Of a stretch of 64,000 nucleotides of DNA, positions 50,490 through 59,981 are shown piece by piece. The first letter of the stretch is position 1, and each line of letters opens with the position of its first letter. This DNA comes from Actinomycetes bacterium. GTDB lineage: Bacteria > Actinomycetota > Actinomycetes > Actinomycetales > Demequinaceae. The position numbers and the translations under genes were made by a program. The notes beneath the pieces are model-generated. The model saw only the letters and a list, made by a program, of their open reading frames with translations. It searched no databases and was not told the DNA's origin. The DNA lies in contig JAEYOR010000022.1 of the NCBI GenBank assembly GCA_023411615.1, positions 1 through 64,000 on the forward strand, read 5' to 3'.

Positions 50490-51701
50490 CTACGTCGCGC
50501 TCACATCCGATGCAAGCAGGCCGTCTCGCGCCACCTCTCCGATGACGATAACGACAGGAGGTTTCACGTCCGTTTCGTACGCGATACGGTCAGCACTTTC
50601 GAGTGTGGCGTGCGTGATTCGCTCGTGGGGGGTGCTGCCGCGCTCAATCATGGCGACGGGCGTGTCCCGTGCTGCGCCTGCCGCCATGCCAGCGTCGGCA
50701 AATTGAGCCAGAGTTGCCCTGCCCATCAGCACCACCACAGTGGTCCCATGCGCTATCGCGGCAATCGCCGCGTCGTCAGGACCAGCGTGGCCAGAGGTGA
50801 TGAGCACGCCATGACTGATGCGACGCTGGGTGACAGGGATGCCCGCGAGTGCAGGCACGCTGAGGGCGCTCGTGACGCCGGGAACCACCTCGACGTCAAT
50901 CCCGGCGACGATGCACGCATGCACTTCCTCGCCTCCGCGGCCGAGCACAAAAGGATCGCCGCCCTTGAGGCGCACCACCGTCTTTCCTGCGCTCGCGCGG
51001 TCGACGAGGATCCGGTTGATCTCTTCTTGCGGGACTGGGTGATTATCAGGGCTTTTGCCCACGTTGATCACCTCAACGTCGGCGGGAAGTGCGACGAGCA
51101 ATTCGGCCGCGCCCAAACGATCGGCGACCACAACGTCGGCCTCAGACAGCGCTTGGCGCCCCCGCACGGTGACGAGACCCGGGTCCCCCGGCCCCGAACC
51201 CACCAAGATGACGCGACCGGCGCCCATGCGCCGCCTCCGTAAATCCACGTGCCCCGCGTCAATATGCGCGGCGACCGCATCGCGGATACCCCGAATCCGG
51301 CGCGGATCTGGTGTGTCCGTTGACACCACACCGATGGTGATCTCGCCGTGCGTCGACATGGCCGCTTGCCGAGCGGAACCTTTGGACGCGTCGGACGCAT
51401 CGATGCAGAAAACGTGGCGCTCTTCTGCCCACGCGGCGATCGAGTCGTTGAGAACGGGATCGTCGGTGGCCGCGACCACAAGCCACGCACCATCAATGTC
51501 CGTCTCCACCACCGCCCGCGCCTCCCACCGGAGGTCGCCGTGACTCGCGTGGCGCCGCAAGTCCGCTGATGCCTCGGGTGCGACCACCACAACATCGGCG
51601 CCTTCGGTCATGAAGCGACGCACCCGCCGCGTCGCCACAGCTCCCGCGCCCGCAATGAGCACTCGCCGGCCCTTCAGATGAAGTCCGATCAGCGTGGTCA
51701 T
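50490..51701 (-). CDS. cysG: Siroheme synthase (CysG-like: PC2 dehydrogenase + SUMT)
   Basis: Fused enzyme for siroheme. The 403-aa protein begins with a Rossmann domain (MTTLIGLHLKGRRVLIAGAGAVATRR) that fits precorrin-2 dehydrogenase/ferrochelatase, here about 150 residues. From residue about 160 comes uroporphyrinogen-III C-methyltransferase (RVILVGSGPGDPGLVTVRG, VVRLKGGDPFVLGRGGEE, VVPGVTSALSVPALAGIPVT). The CysG dimerisation segment is short. The ATG at 51701 overlaps the nirD stop (ATGA); the frame is open to 51812 inside nirD. Confidence 0.93.
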   Translation of the reverse strand: MTTLIGLHLKGRRVLIAGAGAVATRRVRRFMTEGADVVVVAPEASADLRRHASHGDLRWEARAVVETDIDGAWLVVAATDDPVLNDSIAAWAEERHVFCIDASDASKGSARQAAMSTHGEITIGVVSTDTPDPRRIRGIRDAVAAHIDAGHVDLRRRRMGAGRVILVGSGPGDPGLVTVRGRQALSEADVVVADRLGAAELLVALPADVEVINVGKSPDNHPVPQEEINRILVDRASAGKTVVRLKGGDPFVLGRGGEEVHACIVAGIDVEVVPGVTSALSVPALAGIPVTQRRISHGVLITSGHAGPDDAAIAAIAHGTTVVVLMGRATLAQFADAGMAAGAARDTPVAMIERGSTPHERITHATLESADRIAYETDVKPPVVIVIGEVARDGLLASDVSAT

Positions 51702-52069
51702 GAGCGACTGGCCAGGTGTAGGTGCACCTGACCATTGTCGACAGTGACCGGGTATGTCACCAAATGAGGGCTGAGTCCCGGGCGTGGCTCGCCGTCCTGG
51801 GCGTTGAGGCATTCGCCCGTGACGAGAGAAAAGACTTGCTTGTACACGGGAGACGCGATGGTCGGCTCATCGCCGCGTGAACCCGTGATGCCACGCGACA
51901 TCACGTACGCGCCGGAGAACGGGTCCTGATTCTGGACTGCAAAGAGCCGACCGTCGCTCAAACGGAACAATGCCACTTGCTCACCGTCAACGAGCGCGGC
52001 GACCCCCAGGTCCGGCGCAAGAACATCCAGCGGGCACACCTCAACGGCTCCCATCGTGACGCCGCTCAT
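51698..52069 (-). CDS. nirD: Nitrite reductase small subunit
   Basis: Small subunit of the cytoplasmic NADH-dependent nitrite reductase. The 123-aa protein has the Rieske-like fold of NirD without the Cys/His cluster ligands (VEVCPLDVLAPDLGVAALVD, GDEPTIASPVYKQVFSLVTG). It follows nirB with an ATGA overlap and precedes cysG with another. Confidence 0.94.
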   Translation of the reverse strand: MSGVTMGAVEVCPLDVLAPDLGVAALVDGEQVALFRLSDGRLFAVQNQDPFSGAYVMSRGITGSRGDEPTIASPVYKQVFSLVTGECLNAQDGEPRPGLSPHLVTYPVTVDNGQVHLHLASRS

Positions 52070-54630
52070 GAGCGCACCTTCAAACGGTCCGACGCGATGA
52101 GCACGGCTCCCTTCTCCCGCTCAGCCCCCGTCGCGGGCCTGCGCTGGCCCCGTTCCGGCACGTAGGCGAGGGATGGGTCGGGGGTGTCTGGCGCATTGAC
52201 GAATGAGGCGAATTGCCGCAAACGGGCCGGGTCACGCAGAACCGCTGCCCACTCGTCCTCGTAAGTGGCGATGTGCCGTTCCATGTGAGCGTCAAGCTCT
52301 GCGCCAATGCCGAGTGCGTCGTTGAGGATGATGTCTTTGAGTCGATCGAGGCCACCCTCGAATGCTTCTTGCCAAGGAGCGGTGCGTTGCAAACGATCGG
52401 CGGTGCGCACATAGAACATGAGGTAACGGTCAATGACGCGGAACAGCTCCTCATCAGACAGATCCTCTGCGAACAGTTGCGCGTGCCGTGGCTCAAAGCC
52501 GCCATTTCCGCCCACGTACACGTTCCAGCCTTTCTCTGTCGCGATGACCCCCACGTCCTTAGAGCGAGCCTCAGCGCATTCGCGAGCGCAACCGCTCACT
52601 CCCAACTTGATCTTGTGAGGACTTCGCAGGCCCCGATAACGAAGTTCAAGTGCAATGGCCATGCCTACGGAGTCCTGCACCCCAAAACGGCACCACGTGG
52701 AGCCCACGCAGGACTTCACCGTGCGCAGCGCTTTGCCGTAAGCGTGTCCCGACTCCATGCCTGCATCGACGAGCCGTTGCCAGATTGTGGGCAACTGCTC
52801 GAGCCGAGCCCCGAACAAGTCGATCCGCTGGCCGCCGGTGATCTTGGTGTAGAGGCCGAAGTCACGCGCCACCTCCCCGATTGCGATGAGCTTGTCTGGG
52901 GTGATTTCGCCTCCGGGCACCCTCGGCACCACCGAGTAGGTGCCATCCTTTTGCATGTTCGCCATGACACGATCGTTCGTGTCTTGCAAAGCCGCGCGAC
53001 CCTCGGCGAGCACGTGACGGTTGTACAGCGTCGCGAGGATCGACGCGACGGCTGGCTTGCAGATATCGCAACCCGAACCGACGCCAAAGCGCCCGATGAT
53101 GTCGCTGAAGGCATCGAGTTCTGCCACCTGGACTGCCTGGAACAGTTCCGCACGGCTCATCGCGAAGTGTTCGCACATGGCGTTGGAAAGGGCGATGCCC
53201 TCCTTGGCGAGCTGCGCGCTCATCACTTTCTTGACGAGCGGAACGCATGAGCCGCATGTGGTGCCGGCGCGGGTACATGCCTTCACCGCGCTGAGGTCAT
53301 GGCATCCCGCATCGGTCACCGCTTCCCGAATCGCGCCCGCTGAGACGTTGTTGCACGAACACACTGTGGCGGCATCGGGCATATCCAGTTGCTGCCTCGG
53401 CGAGGCCGATTCAGGCAGGAGCCAGGCTGACGGGTCACCGGGAAGCTCCGCGCCCACCATCGGTCGCAAACTCGCGTACGCCGACGCATCGCCGACGAGA
53501 ATGCCGCCAAGCAGCGTCCGAGCGTCATCCGTCATGACGAGCTTCTTGTATATGCCCGCGACCGGGTCCGCGAAGACCAGTTCGAGCGCACCCGGGGTGG
53601 TGGCGAAGGCGTCGCCAAAGCTTGCCACGTCAACGCCGAGCAGTTTGAGCTTGGCGGACAAGTCTGTGCCGGGGTACGTCGATGAACCACCGAGGAGGCG
53701 GTCAACCGCGATCTCCGCCATCGTGTTGCCTGGCGCGACGAGCCCCACCCACGCACCCTGGATCGACGCCACCTCACCGATGGCGCTCACGTTCGGATCT
53801 TCCGTGAGGCAGGTGTCATCGACCACCACACCGCCACGCTCTCCCAGAGTGAGGCCGCATTCCTTGGCCAATTCATCTCGGGGGCGCACGCCGGCGGCCA
53901 CAATGACCACGTCGGTGAGCGTCGACGCACCGTCCTGAAAAGCGATCGACCCGACGCGACCTCGCTTGTTGGGCAACAGGCGTTCGGTGAACGCATCGAC
54001 CATCACCGCGACGCCAAGCTTCTCGACGAGGCGCTTGAGCGCGATACCGCCCGCCTCGTCAACCTGCATGTTCATGAGACGTGGCGCCGCCTGGATCACT
54101 GTCGACGTGAGACCCATCTCTTGCAGGGCTCCCGCAGCTTCAAGGCCAAGAAGCCCGCCTCCGATGACGCTGCCACGCAAGAGCCCGCCGCGCTCGGCGC
54201 GCAGGCTGTCCACGTATCCCCGGATTGCCGCAACGTCGTCGATCGTGCGATAGACAAACACACCTGGCAGATCAGCGCCTTTCATTGGCGGCATCCACGC
54301 ATATGTCCCGGTTGCAAGGACGAGGTGGTCGTAATCGAGCACCGAACCGTCCGCCGCCGTCACGGTGCGGGCGTCTCGATCGATGCTGACGATGCGGTGG
54401 TCGCGCCGCAAGGTCACCAGCGGGTCATCCCACAACGCACGATCGCCAAGTTCGAGATCCTCGGGGTCGCGTCCCGTGAAGTACGAGGTGAGGGCGACGC
54501 GGTCATACGGCCGTCGAGGCTCCTCGGCGCAGACGGTCACGCGGAACGCGCCCTCCGCGTCACGCGCTCGCAGGGCTTCGACGAATCGGTGGGCGACCAT
54601 CCCGCCGCCTACCACCACGATGTGCTTCAT
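52066..54630 (-). CDS. nirB: NAD(P)H-dependent nitrite reductase, large subunit
   Basis: Reduces nitrite to ammonium with electrons from NAD(P)H. The 854-aa protein starts with an FAD/NAD-binding domain (KHIVVVGGGMVAHRFVEALR), then a BFD-like [2Fe-2S] site (VCSCNNVSAGAIREAVTDAG, then CTRAGTTCGSC), a ferredoxin-like region, and the siroheme/[4Fe-4S] site with CVGSTWC (C-x5-C) and GCAREC (C-x3-C). The ATG at 54630 overlaps the upstream gene (ATGA). Confidence 0.97.
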   Translation of the reverse strand: MKHIVVVGGGMVAHRFVEALRARDAEGAFRVTVCAEEPRRPYDRVALTSYFTGRDPEDLELGDRALWDDPLVTLRRDHRIVSIDRDARTVTAADGSVLDYDHLVLATGTYAWMPPMKGADLPGVFVYRTIDDVAAIRGYVDSLRAERGGLLRGSVIGGGLLGLEAAGALQEMGLTSTVIQAAPRLMNMQVDEAGGIALKRLVEKLGVAVMVDAFTERLLPNKRGRVGSIAFQDGASTLTDVVIVAAGVRPRDELAKECGLTLGERGGVVVDDTCLTEDPNVSAIGEVASIQGAWVGLVAPGNTMAEIAVDRLLGGSSTYPGTDLSAKLKLLGVDVASFGDAFATTPGALELVFADPVAGIYKKLVMTDDARTLLGGILVGDASAYASLRPMVGAELPGDPSAWLLPESASPRQQLDMPDAATVCSCNNVSAGAIREAVTDAGCHDLSAVKACTRAGTTCGSCVPLVKKVMSAQLAKEGIALSNAMCEHFAMSRAELFQAVQVAELDAFSDIIGRFGVGSGCDICKPAVASILATLYNRHVLAEGRAALQDTNDRVMANMQKDGTYSVVPRVPGGEITPDKLIAIGEVARDFGLYTKITGGQRIDLFGARLEQLPTIWQRLVDAGMESGHAYGKALRTVKSCVGSTWCRFGVQDSVGMAIALELRYRGLRSPHKIKLGVSGCARECAEARSKDVGVIATEKGWNVYVGGNGGFEPRHAQLFAEDLSDEELFRVIDRYLMFYVRTADRLQRTAPWQEAFEGGLDRLKDIILNDALGIGAELDAHMERHIATYEDEWAAVLRDPARLRQFASFVNAPDTPDPSLAYVPERGQRRPATGAEREKGAVLIASDRLKVRS

Positions 54631-56093
54631 GTGCGTACTCCATTCGTCATGGACGCGGCAACTGCCCCGCCCTCGTGGTGAGAAATCAAGGCGGTGACAA
54701 CGCTGGCGCAGCCTCCGCACCCTGTGGTGGCGCGGGTCTCACGGGCGACGTCGCCAAGCGAGCGACAGCCACCGCTTACCGCGCTGCGAATACGCCCTGC
54801 CGTCACGGCATTGCACACGCAAACGGGATCGTCATCCGTGAGGCTCGTGGGGTCACTCGCCACCGATTTCACGCCACCGCCCATCGCGCGGATGAGAAGG
54901 TGCGCTGGGTCGCCAGGCACTGGCAGGTGGCGGGTGTAGAGAGCACTGAGCGTGGCGGCCACGTCGGGGTCTCCGACGCACGTCGCTCCCGCAAGGCGAC
55001 CAGCTGCCACCACCACTTCTACGTAACGGCCGCCTTCCGGATCCTTGAGCGACAGCACCCGGAAGAGCGGGTCGTCGCGGTCAAAGTCTCCGCACATGCC
55101 CATGGCCACCATGTCAATGCCGGTGGCCTTCACACGGACCAGGTCGCTGGCGGACATGCTCGACGCTCCGTCGCCAGCCCCGGTCAAGATGCGGACGAGG
55201 CGTGATGCCTGTTCCCAGCCTTGTGCCACGAGCCCGGTGCCGCCGTCTGGGGGCTGAGCGCAGTCACCGATTGCGTAGATGCCCGGCGCGGAGGTGCGCA
55301 ATTGTTCGTCAACGACCACTCCGCGATCGACACGGAGCCCGGCTCCGCGCGCGAGGCTCGTCTCCGGCACGGTGCCGCAGCACATGACGAGCATGTCGGC
55401 TGGCACCTCGGTACCGTCCTCGAGTCGTACCGCGGCGACCTTGCCGCGCGCGCTGCGCAAAGCGGACACCGACGCCCCCACATGCGTGTCGATGCCAAGC
55501 CTGCTGAGGTTCTGCGCAGCCACGGCGGAGGCCTCCCAGCCGAGCTGACGGTCCATCACCCGGTCCGCCATGTGGACAAGGCGCACCGCGACACCTCGGC
55601 CCGCGAGGCCAGTCGCCACTTCCAGACCAAGCACACCCGCCCCGAGCACGACGGCACGGCGGGCTTGAGCGCTCGCCGCAACGATGCCTTCAGCGTCGGC
55701 GATGTCCTTGAGAACAAAGGCCCCGGGCACGAGCCCATCGGGATCGGCGACGCCGTGAATCGCTGGAACGCGCGCAACTGACCCGGTAGCGAGAACGAGA
55801 GTGTCGTAGACGTGCGTCTCGCCCTCGTCATCGATCACGACCGCGTCGTCCACACGGATGTGCGTTGCGGCCACACCCGTCTTCACACGCATACGCGGGT
55901 GGTCCTGGCCCGCGAGCGAGAGCATCGACGCGCTCTTCGCTCCTGCCACGACTGAGCTGAGGAGCACGCGGTTGTATGCGGGCGTCGCTTCCTTCCCCAA
56001 GACGATGATGGACGCCTGGGGATCTGCCTCAAGCAGTTCCTCCGCAAAGCGCGCCCCGACCATGCCGTGACCGATCACCACCACGTGCGTCAT
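54627..56093 (-). CDS. nasB: FAD/[2Fe-2S] NAD(P)H oxidoreductase, NasA partner
   Basis: A 488-aa flavoprotein likely passing electrons from NAD(P)H to NasA. It begins MTHVVVIGHGMVGARFAEEL (FAD site) and has GAGVLGLEVATGLAGRGVAV (NAD site). The C-terminus has a BFD-like [2Fe-2S] motif (VCVCNAVTAGRIRSAVSGG, TTGCGGC). It resembles the N-terminal half of NirB, and lies between nasA and nirB with 4-nt overlaps on both sides. The gene symbol is by role; naming differs between species. Confidence 0.85.
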   Translation of the reverse strand: MTHVVVIGHGMVGARFAEELLEADPQASIIVLGKEATPAYNRVLLSSVVAGAKSASMLSLAGQDHPRMRVKTGVAATHIRVDDAVVIDDEGETHVYDTLVLATGSVARVPAIHGVADPDGLVPGAFVLKDIADAEGIVAASAQARRAVVLGAGVLGLEVATGLAGRGVAVRLVHMADRVMDRQLGWEASAVAAQNLSRLGIDTHVGASVSALRSARGKVAAVRLEDGTEVPADMLVMCCGTVPETSLARGAGLRVDRGVVVDEQLRTSAPGIYAIGDCAQPPDGGTGLVAQGWEQASRLVRILTGAGDGASSMSASDLVRVKATGIDMVAMGMCGDFDRDDPLFRVLSLKDPEGGRYVEVVVAAGRLAGATCVGDPDVAATLSALYTRHLPVPGDPAHLLIRAMGGGVKSVASDPTSLTDDDPVCVCNAVTAGRIRSAVSGGCRSLGDVARETRATTGCGGCASVVTALISHHEGGAVAASMTNGVRT

Positions 56094-58333
56094 AGGAGCA
56101 CCCCGTCCAGGCGCTTCACCGAGACGGCGCATGCCTTGAACTCCGGCATGCCCGAGATCGGGTCGGTGGCGTCATTTGTTGCGCGGTTAACGGAGCCTTC
56201 CCCCGGCCAGTGAAAGGGCATGAACACCGTGTCGGGACGAATCGCGTCGGTGATTCTCGCTGCCGCGACCGCCGTTCCGCGCGTGCTCGTCACAGCAACC
56301 GGATCACCGGTGCGAATGCCGTGCCTCTCGGCAAGCAGTGGATGAACTTCGACATACGGCTCTGGCTCCGTCGCGAGGAGTTCATCGACGCGGCGGGTCT
56401 GCGCGCCCGATTGATACTGCGTGAGAACTCGGCCGGTGACGAGGTAGACAGGGGCGTCGTCGCGCACATCGTCCATTGGCGCGCGATGATCGACGGCAAC
56501 CATGCGGGCGCGCCCGTCTGGCGTGGAAAAGCGATCGAGGAAGACGCGCGGCGTGCCGGGGTGACGGGGTGATGGGCACGGCCAGAACACGCCCGCGGAG
56601 TGGGCGCCAGCGCAATTGTTGCCGGTCTCAGCACCCGCGGAGTGGGCGCCAGCGCAACTATTGCACTCAGGCCCACACGCACCCCCGTGCGCACCGGAAT
56701 GATTGCACTCAGGCCCACACTCGGCTTCGAGACCCGCGTCGAGACGCTCGTATGAGATCCCGGAGTAATCCGCCACGCCCCCGGCCGACGCTCGGGCAAG
56801 TTCAGCGAATACGTGCGCCGGGTCGTCGGAAAAGCGTTCACCGTGGCCGAGCCGGCGGGCAAGCTCGGTGAGGATCCACAACTCGGAGCGCGCTTCGCCA
56901 GGAGGCTCAATTGCCTTGCGCCTGCGAATGACGCGCCCTTCAAGGTTAGTCATCGTGCCGTCTTCTTCCGCCCACTGGGTGACGGGCAAGACGACGTCGG
57001 CAATGGCGACAGTTTCGGAGGGGACCATGTCGGCCACAACGAGCAAGTCAAGGCGGGACAACGCCGCTCGCACAGCGTCGGCATCGGGCGCGGACACGAG
57101 GGGGTTGGAACCATGGATGAGCAGCGCTTTCGGACCAGTCGCCGTGCCGAGAGACGCAAGCAACTCAATTGCGGGCACACCCGGGCCCGGCAACGACTCG
57201 GGCCGCACGTGCCAGACCTTCGCCACGTGTGCGCGGCGTGCCGGGTCAGTGATCGACGAGTAGCCGGGCAACTGATCGCTTTTTTGGCCGTGCTCGCGAC
57301 CCCCTTGCCCGTTTCCCTGGCCCGTAATGGCGCCGTAGCCGGAACCGACGCGGCCCACGAGTCCAAGAGCAAGAGCGAGATTGATTGCGGCGGTGACGGC
57401 GTCGGTGCCATGGGCGGATTGCTCGAGGCCCCGGCCGGTGAGAATGTACGCACCCGCGCCGCCGCGTGAAGGTGATGCCGCGGCGAGAGCGTGAGCCACC
57501 CGGCGCAATTCGGTGGCCGAGATGCCGCAGTAGCTTTCGGCACGCTCGGGCCACCAGCGGCTCACCGCTGCCTTGACCTCATCCCATCCCGTGGTGCGAG
57601 AGTCAAGGTAGGCCTCGTCGACAAGGTTGTCCTCGATACAGATGTGGAGGAGTGCAAGCAGGACAGCGAGATCCGTCCCAGGCACGTTCGCAACATGAAT
57701 GCCGGCGCCATCGCGGGTGAGGTGCGCCGTCGCGGTGTCGCGCGGGTCCACGTAGATGAGTCCGCCACGCTCGCGCACCCCCGCAAGGTGCTGAACGAGC
57801 GGGGGCATCGTCACCGCGACGTTCGAGCCCAACACGAGCACAGCGTCGGCCCCCGCAAGGTCGCTGAGCGGAAATCCGAGGCCCCTGTCCATCCCAAAGG
57901 CCCGGTTCGCGGCCGCCGCTGCCGATGACATGCAAAAACGCCCGTTGTAGTCGATGAAGCGAGTGCCGAGGGCGACGCGCGCAAACTTGCCGAGCAGGTA
58001 GGCCTTCTCGTTCGTGAGACCTCCGCCACCGAACACGGCAACCGAATCGGGGCCAAACTCTCGCCGCAGCGCAAGGAGGTTCGCTGCAATGAGGTCGAGC
58101 GCCTCGTCCCACGTGGCACGCTCAAGGACCCCGTTGCGGCGCACCTGCGGGTGAAGGAGTCGGTCGGGAGCGCTGAGGACGTCCGCCGATGTCCACCCTT
58201 TGGCGCACATCCCGCCCCGATTGGTGGGGAACTCGCGGGCCTCGACCCGCACCGGCACACGGTCATCTGGGGTGGGGGTGAGCCGCTGCGCGCATTGCAG
58301 CGCGCAATAGGGACAGTGGGTTGCGGTGCCCAT
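56090..58333 (-). CDS. nasA: Assimilatory nitrate reductase catalytic subunit
   Basis: Molybdopterin (bis-MGD) enzyme that reduces nitrate to nitrite for assimilation. The 747-aa protein has an N-terminal [4Fe-4S] site (Cys7, Cys10, Cys14, Cys43 in HCPYCALQCAQ and GGMCAKG), the Mo-ligand Cys134 (NGRFCMSS), and a C-terminal molybdopterin-binding domain. An unusual insert at residues about 539-582 is a Cys/His-rich 14-residue tandem repeat (separate entry). The ATG at 58333 overlaps the narK2 stop by one base (TAATG). Cytoplasmic; electrons probably come from the nasB-like protein. Confidence 0.95.
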   Translation of the reverse strand: MGTATHCPYCALQCAQRLTPTPDDRVPVRVEAREFPTNRGGMCAKGWTSADVLSAPDRLLHPQVRRNGVLERATWDEALDLIAANLLALRREFGPDSVAVFGGGGLTNEKAYLLGKFARVALGTRFIDYNGRFCMSSAAAAANRAFGMDRGLGFPLSDLAGADAVLVLGSNVAVTMPPLVQHLAGVRERGGLIYVDPRDTATAHLTRDGAGIHVANVPGTDLAVLLALLHICIEDNLVDEAYLDSRTTGWDEVKAAVSRWWPERAESYCGISATELRRVAHALAAASPSRGGAGAYILTGRGLEQSAHGTDAVTAAINLALALGLVGRVGSGYGAITGQGNGQGGREHGQKSDQLPGYSSITDPARRAHVAKVWHVRPESLPGPGVPAIELLASLGTATGPKALLIHGSNPLVSAPDADAVRAALSRLDLLVVADMVPSETVAIADVVLPVTQWAEEDGTMTNLEGRVIRRRKAIEPPGEARSELWILTELARRLGHGERFSDDPAHVFAELARASAGGVADYSGISYERLDAGLEAECGPECNHSGAHGGACGPECNSCAGAHSAGAETGNNCAGAHSAGVFWPCPSPRHPGTPRVFLDRFSTPDGRARMVAVDHRAPMDDVRDDAPVYLVTGRVLTQYQSGAQTRRVDELLATEPEPYVEVHPLLAERHGIRTGDPVAVTSTRGTAVAAARITDAIRPDTVFMPFHWPGEGSVNRATNDATDPISGMPEFKACAVSVKRLDGVLL
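56588..56719. repeat. 42-bp in-frame tandem repeat encoding Cys/His-rich insert in NasA
   Basis: Identical blocks recur every 42 nt: CCCGCGGAGTGGGCGCCAGC at 56592 and 56634, and ATTGCACTCAGGCCCACAC at 56660 and 56702. On the minus strand this encodes about three 14-residue units: CGPECNHSGAHGGA, CGPECNSCAGAHSA, and GAETGNNCAGAHSA. The insert has Cys at 540, 544, 554, 558, 561 and 575 and His at 546, 550, 565 and 579. The 42-bp period keeps the reading frame. Confidence 0.92.
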
Positions 58334-59754
58334 TACACGTTCCTCATTGGCGCTGCCGGACGCAGGTAGCAGGCCCACGTGAGGATGCCGAGAGCGATGA
58401 ACACCGCAACGTAGATCTGCAGGGCGGGCACGATGGTGCCGTACGTGTTGTTTGCCCACATGTAGACAAAGGGGATGGCGAATCCGCCACCTGCACCGAT
58501 CGCCGAAATGATGCCAACAGCGCCCGCGGCCTGTCGCTTGAACTCAAGCCTCGACTCATCGGAATCGGCTCCGCGGCTGCGCTGGAGTCGGCCAAAGACG
58601 GCGGGGATCATTCGATACGTGGAGCCATTGCCTACGCCGGTGGCGATGAACAGGACCATGAAGCTTGCGAAGAAGAGCGGGAGGGACTCGCTTCGAACGC
58701 CCACCACCGCTGAAACCCCAGCAAGCGCCATGACTGCGAGAGCTGCGAGCGTGACGACTGAACCGCCGCGGCGGTCCGCGAGCTTGCCGCCATAGGGCCG
58801 GGCGAGGGAGCCAAGAAGCGCCCCGGCGAAACCCCACGTCAACGCAATGTCGCCGCGGTCAAAGGCCACTCGCAGAAGCGTCGGAAAGGCGGCCGAGTAG
58901 CCAATGAATGAACCGAAGGTGCCGATGTAGAGCACCGCGAGCAACCATGTGTGGCGGTGCCGCAAGGACGCGGCGGTGGGACGCGGGTCGGCCTTCGCCT
59001 CTCGTAAATTGTCCATGAAGAAGAACGCAAGAATCGCAGCGGCGAGGGCAAGCGGCACATAGATGAGCCCCGCTGCAGCGAGTCCCAGGCCGCCGATGCC
59101 GATCACGACTGGCACGAGTTTTTGGGCGACCGCCACCCCGATGTTTCCGCCGGCGGCGTTGAGACCGAGCGCCCAGCCCTTGCGCCGGTCGGGGTAAAAG
59201 AACGAGATGTTCGACATCGAAGAGGCGAAGTTGCCACCGCCGAAGCCCGCTGTCGCGGCGATGAGGACGAGCACCGGAAATGGTGTGTCGGGCCGGCCGA
59301 TCACCCACGCAAGCCCGAGCGTCGGAATGAGAAGGAGCAGTGCGGAGATCACCGTCCAGTTGCGTCCGCCCAGCCACGGCACAGCAAACGTGTATGGAAC
59401 GCGCAGTACGGCGCCAACGCCCGACGCAACGGCAAGGAGCGTGAAGCCCTGCCCCGGTGTGAGTGCCCAGCCTCCCGAGCCGGCCTGCACGAGCGCGCCC
59501 GTGTCGTCAAAGGTGCCGTACATCTTGACGACGACAATTGACCACAACAACCAAATGGAGAAGCCGATGTGTTCGGCGACAATCGAGAAGATGAGATTGC
59601 GAAGCGCGATCCTCTTGCCGCGAGCTTCCCAGAATGTCTCGTCTTCCGGCGCCCACCGCTCGATCCAGCGGCCGGGACCAATGACGCCCGCGGGGATGTC
59701 GCCCACATGGCCGACGCTCGATGCGGGTACCTGGGTTGCGCTCACTGTTGCCAT
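58333..59754 (-). CDS. narK2: Nitrate transporter (NarK/NasA-type MFS)
   Basis: Second nitrate/nitrite MFS transporter, here for assimilation. The 473-aa protein has about 12 membrane helices, with the nitrate signature regions AGFGGGNFASSMSNISFFYP and AAGGNIGVAVAQKLVP. A 50-residue polar N-terminus precedes the first helix. The ATG at 59754 follows AAAGG by 6 nt. It heads the assimilatory operon and overlaps nasA by one base. Confidence 0.94.
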   Translation of the reverse strand: MATVSATQVPASSVGHVGDIPAGVIGPGRWIERWAPEDETFWEARGKRIALRNLIFSIVAEHIGFSIWLLWSIVVVKMYGTFDDTGALVQAGSGGWALTPGQGFTLLAVASGVGAVLRVPYTFAVPWLGGRNWTVISALLLLIPTLGLAWVIGRPDTPFPVLVLIAATAGFGGGNFASSMSNISFFYPDRRKGWALGLNAAGGNIGVAVAQKLVPVVIGIGGLGLAAAGLIYVPLALAAAILAFFFMDNLREAKADPRPTAASLRHRHTWLLAVLYIGTFGSFIGYSAAFPTLLRVAFDRGDIALTWGFAGALLGSLARPYGGKLADRRGGSVVTLAALAVMALAGVSAVVGVRSESLPLFFASFMVLFIATGVGNGSTYRMIPAVFGRLQRSRGADSDESRLEFKRQAAGAVGIISAIGAGGGFAIPFVYMWANNTYGTIVPALQIYVAVFIALGILTWACYLRPAAPMRNV

Positions 59755-59981
59755 CGCATGCCTTTCGACTGAGGCCCTTATGCGCGGCGCTCCCCGATGG
59801 AGACCACAGCGCCATTGGGGTCGGACAGTCAGAGGCTAGGGATGGCAGATTTCGGGAAGCGGCACGTCACGTGAAAGGTGTGCGACGGCGCTCTCACGGC
59901 GCACGACGCTCGGGCGTGAGGTTGCGCACGAGACGGCGACTGCCACCGTGAGAGAGGGCTTTTACCAGGGACGACGCCGGC
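59755..59981. promoter_or_regulatory. 227-nt intergenic region upstream of the assimilatory operon
   Basis: Holds the likely promoter of narK2-nasA and probably the hemL terminator. A palindrome CACGT-C-ACGTG lies at 59863-59873. A 9-bp inverted repeat CTCTCACGG (59891-59899) / CCGTGAGAG (59946-59954) lies further upstream. TAGCCT on the minus strand near 59858 is a weak -10. GlnR or NnaR-like sites are expected here; no clear GlnR motif was recognised. No gene is encoded. Confidence 0.5.

Noticed and set aside
56588..56719. Could the 42-bp repeats be a CRISPR array?
   Set aside because: The repeats keep the nasA reading frame, have no unique spacers and no cas genes nearby. They encode a protein repeat.
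26146..59754. Recent horizontal transfer of the nitrogen region
   Set aside because: No integrase, IS, tRNA or flanking repeats are seen, and start-codon use, gene overlaps and base composition look like the flanking housekeeping genes. A formal composition test was not possible.
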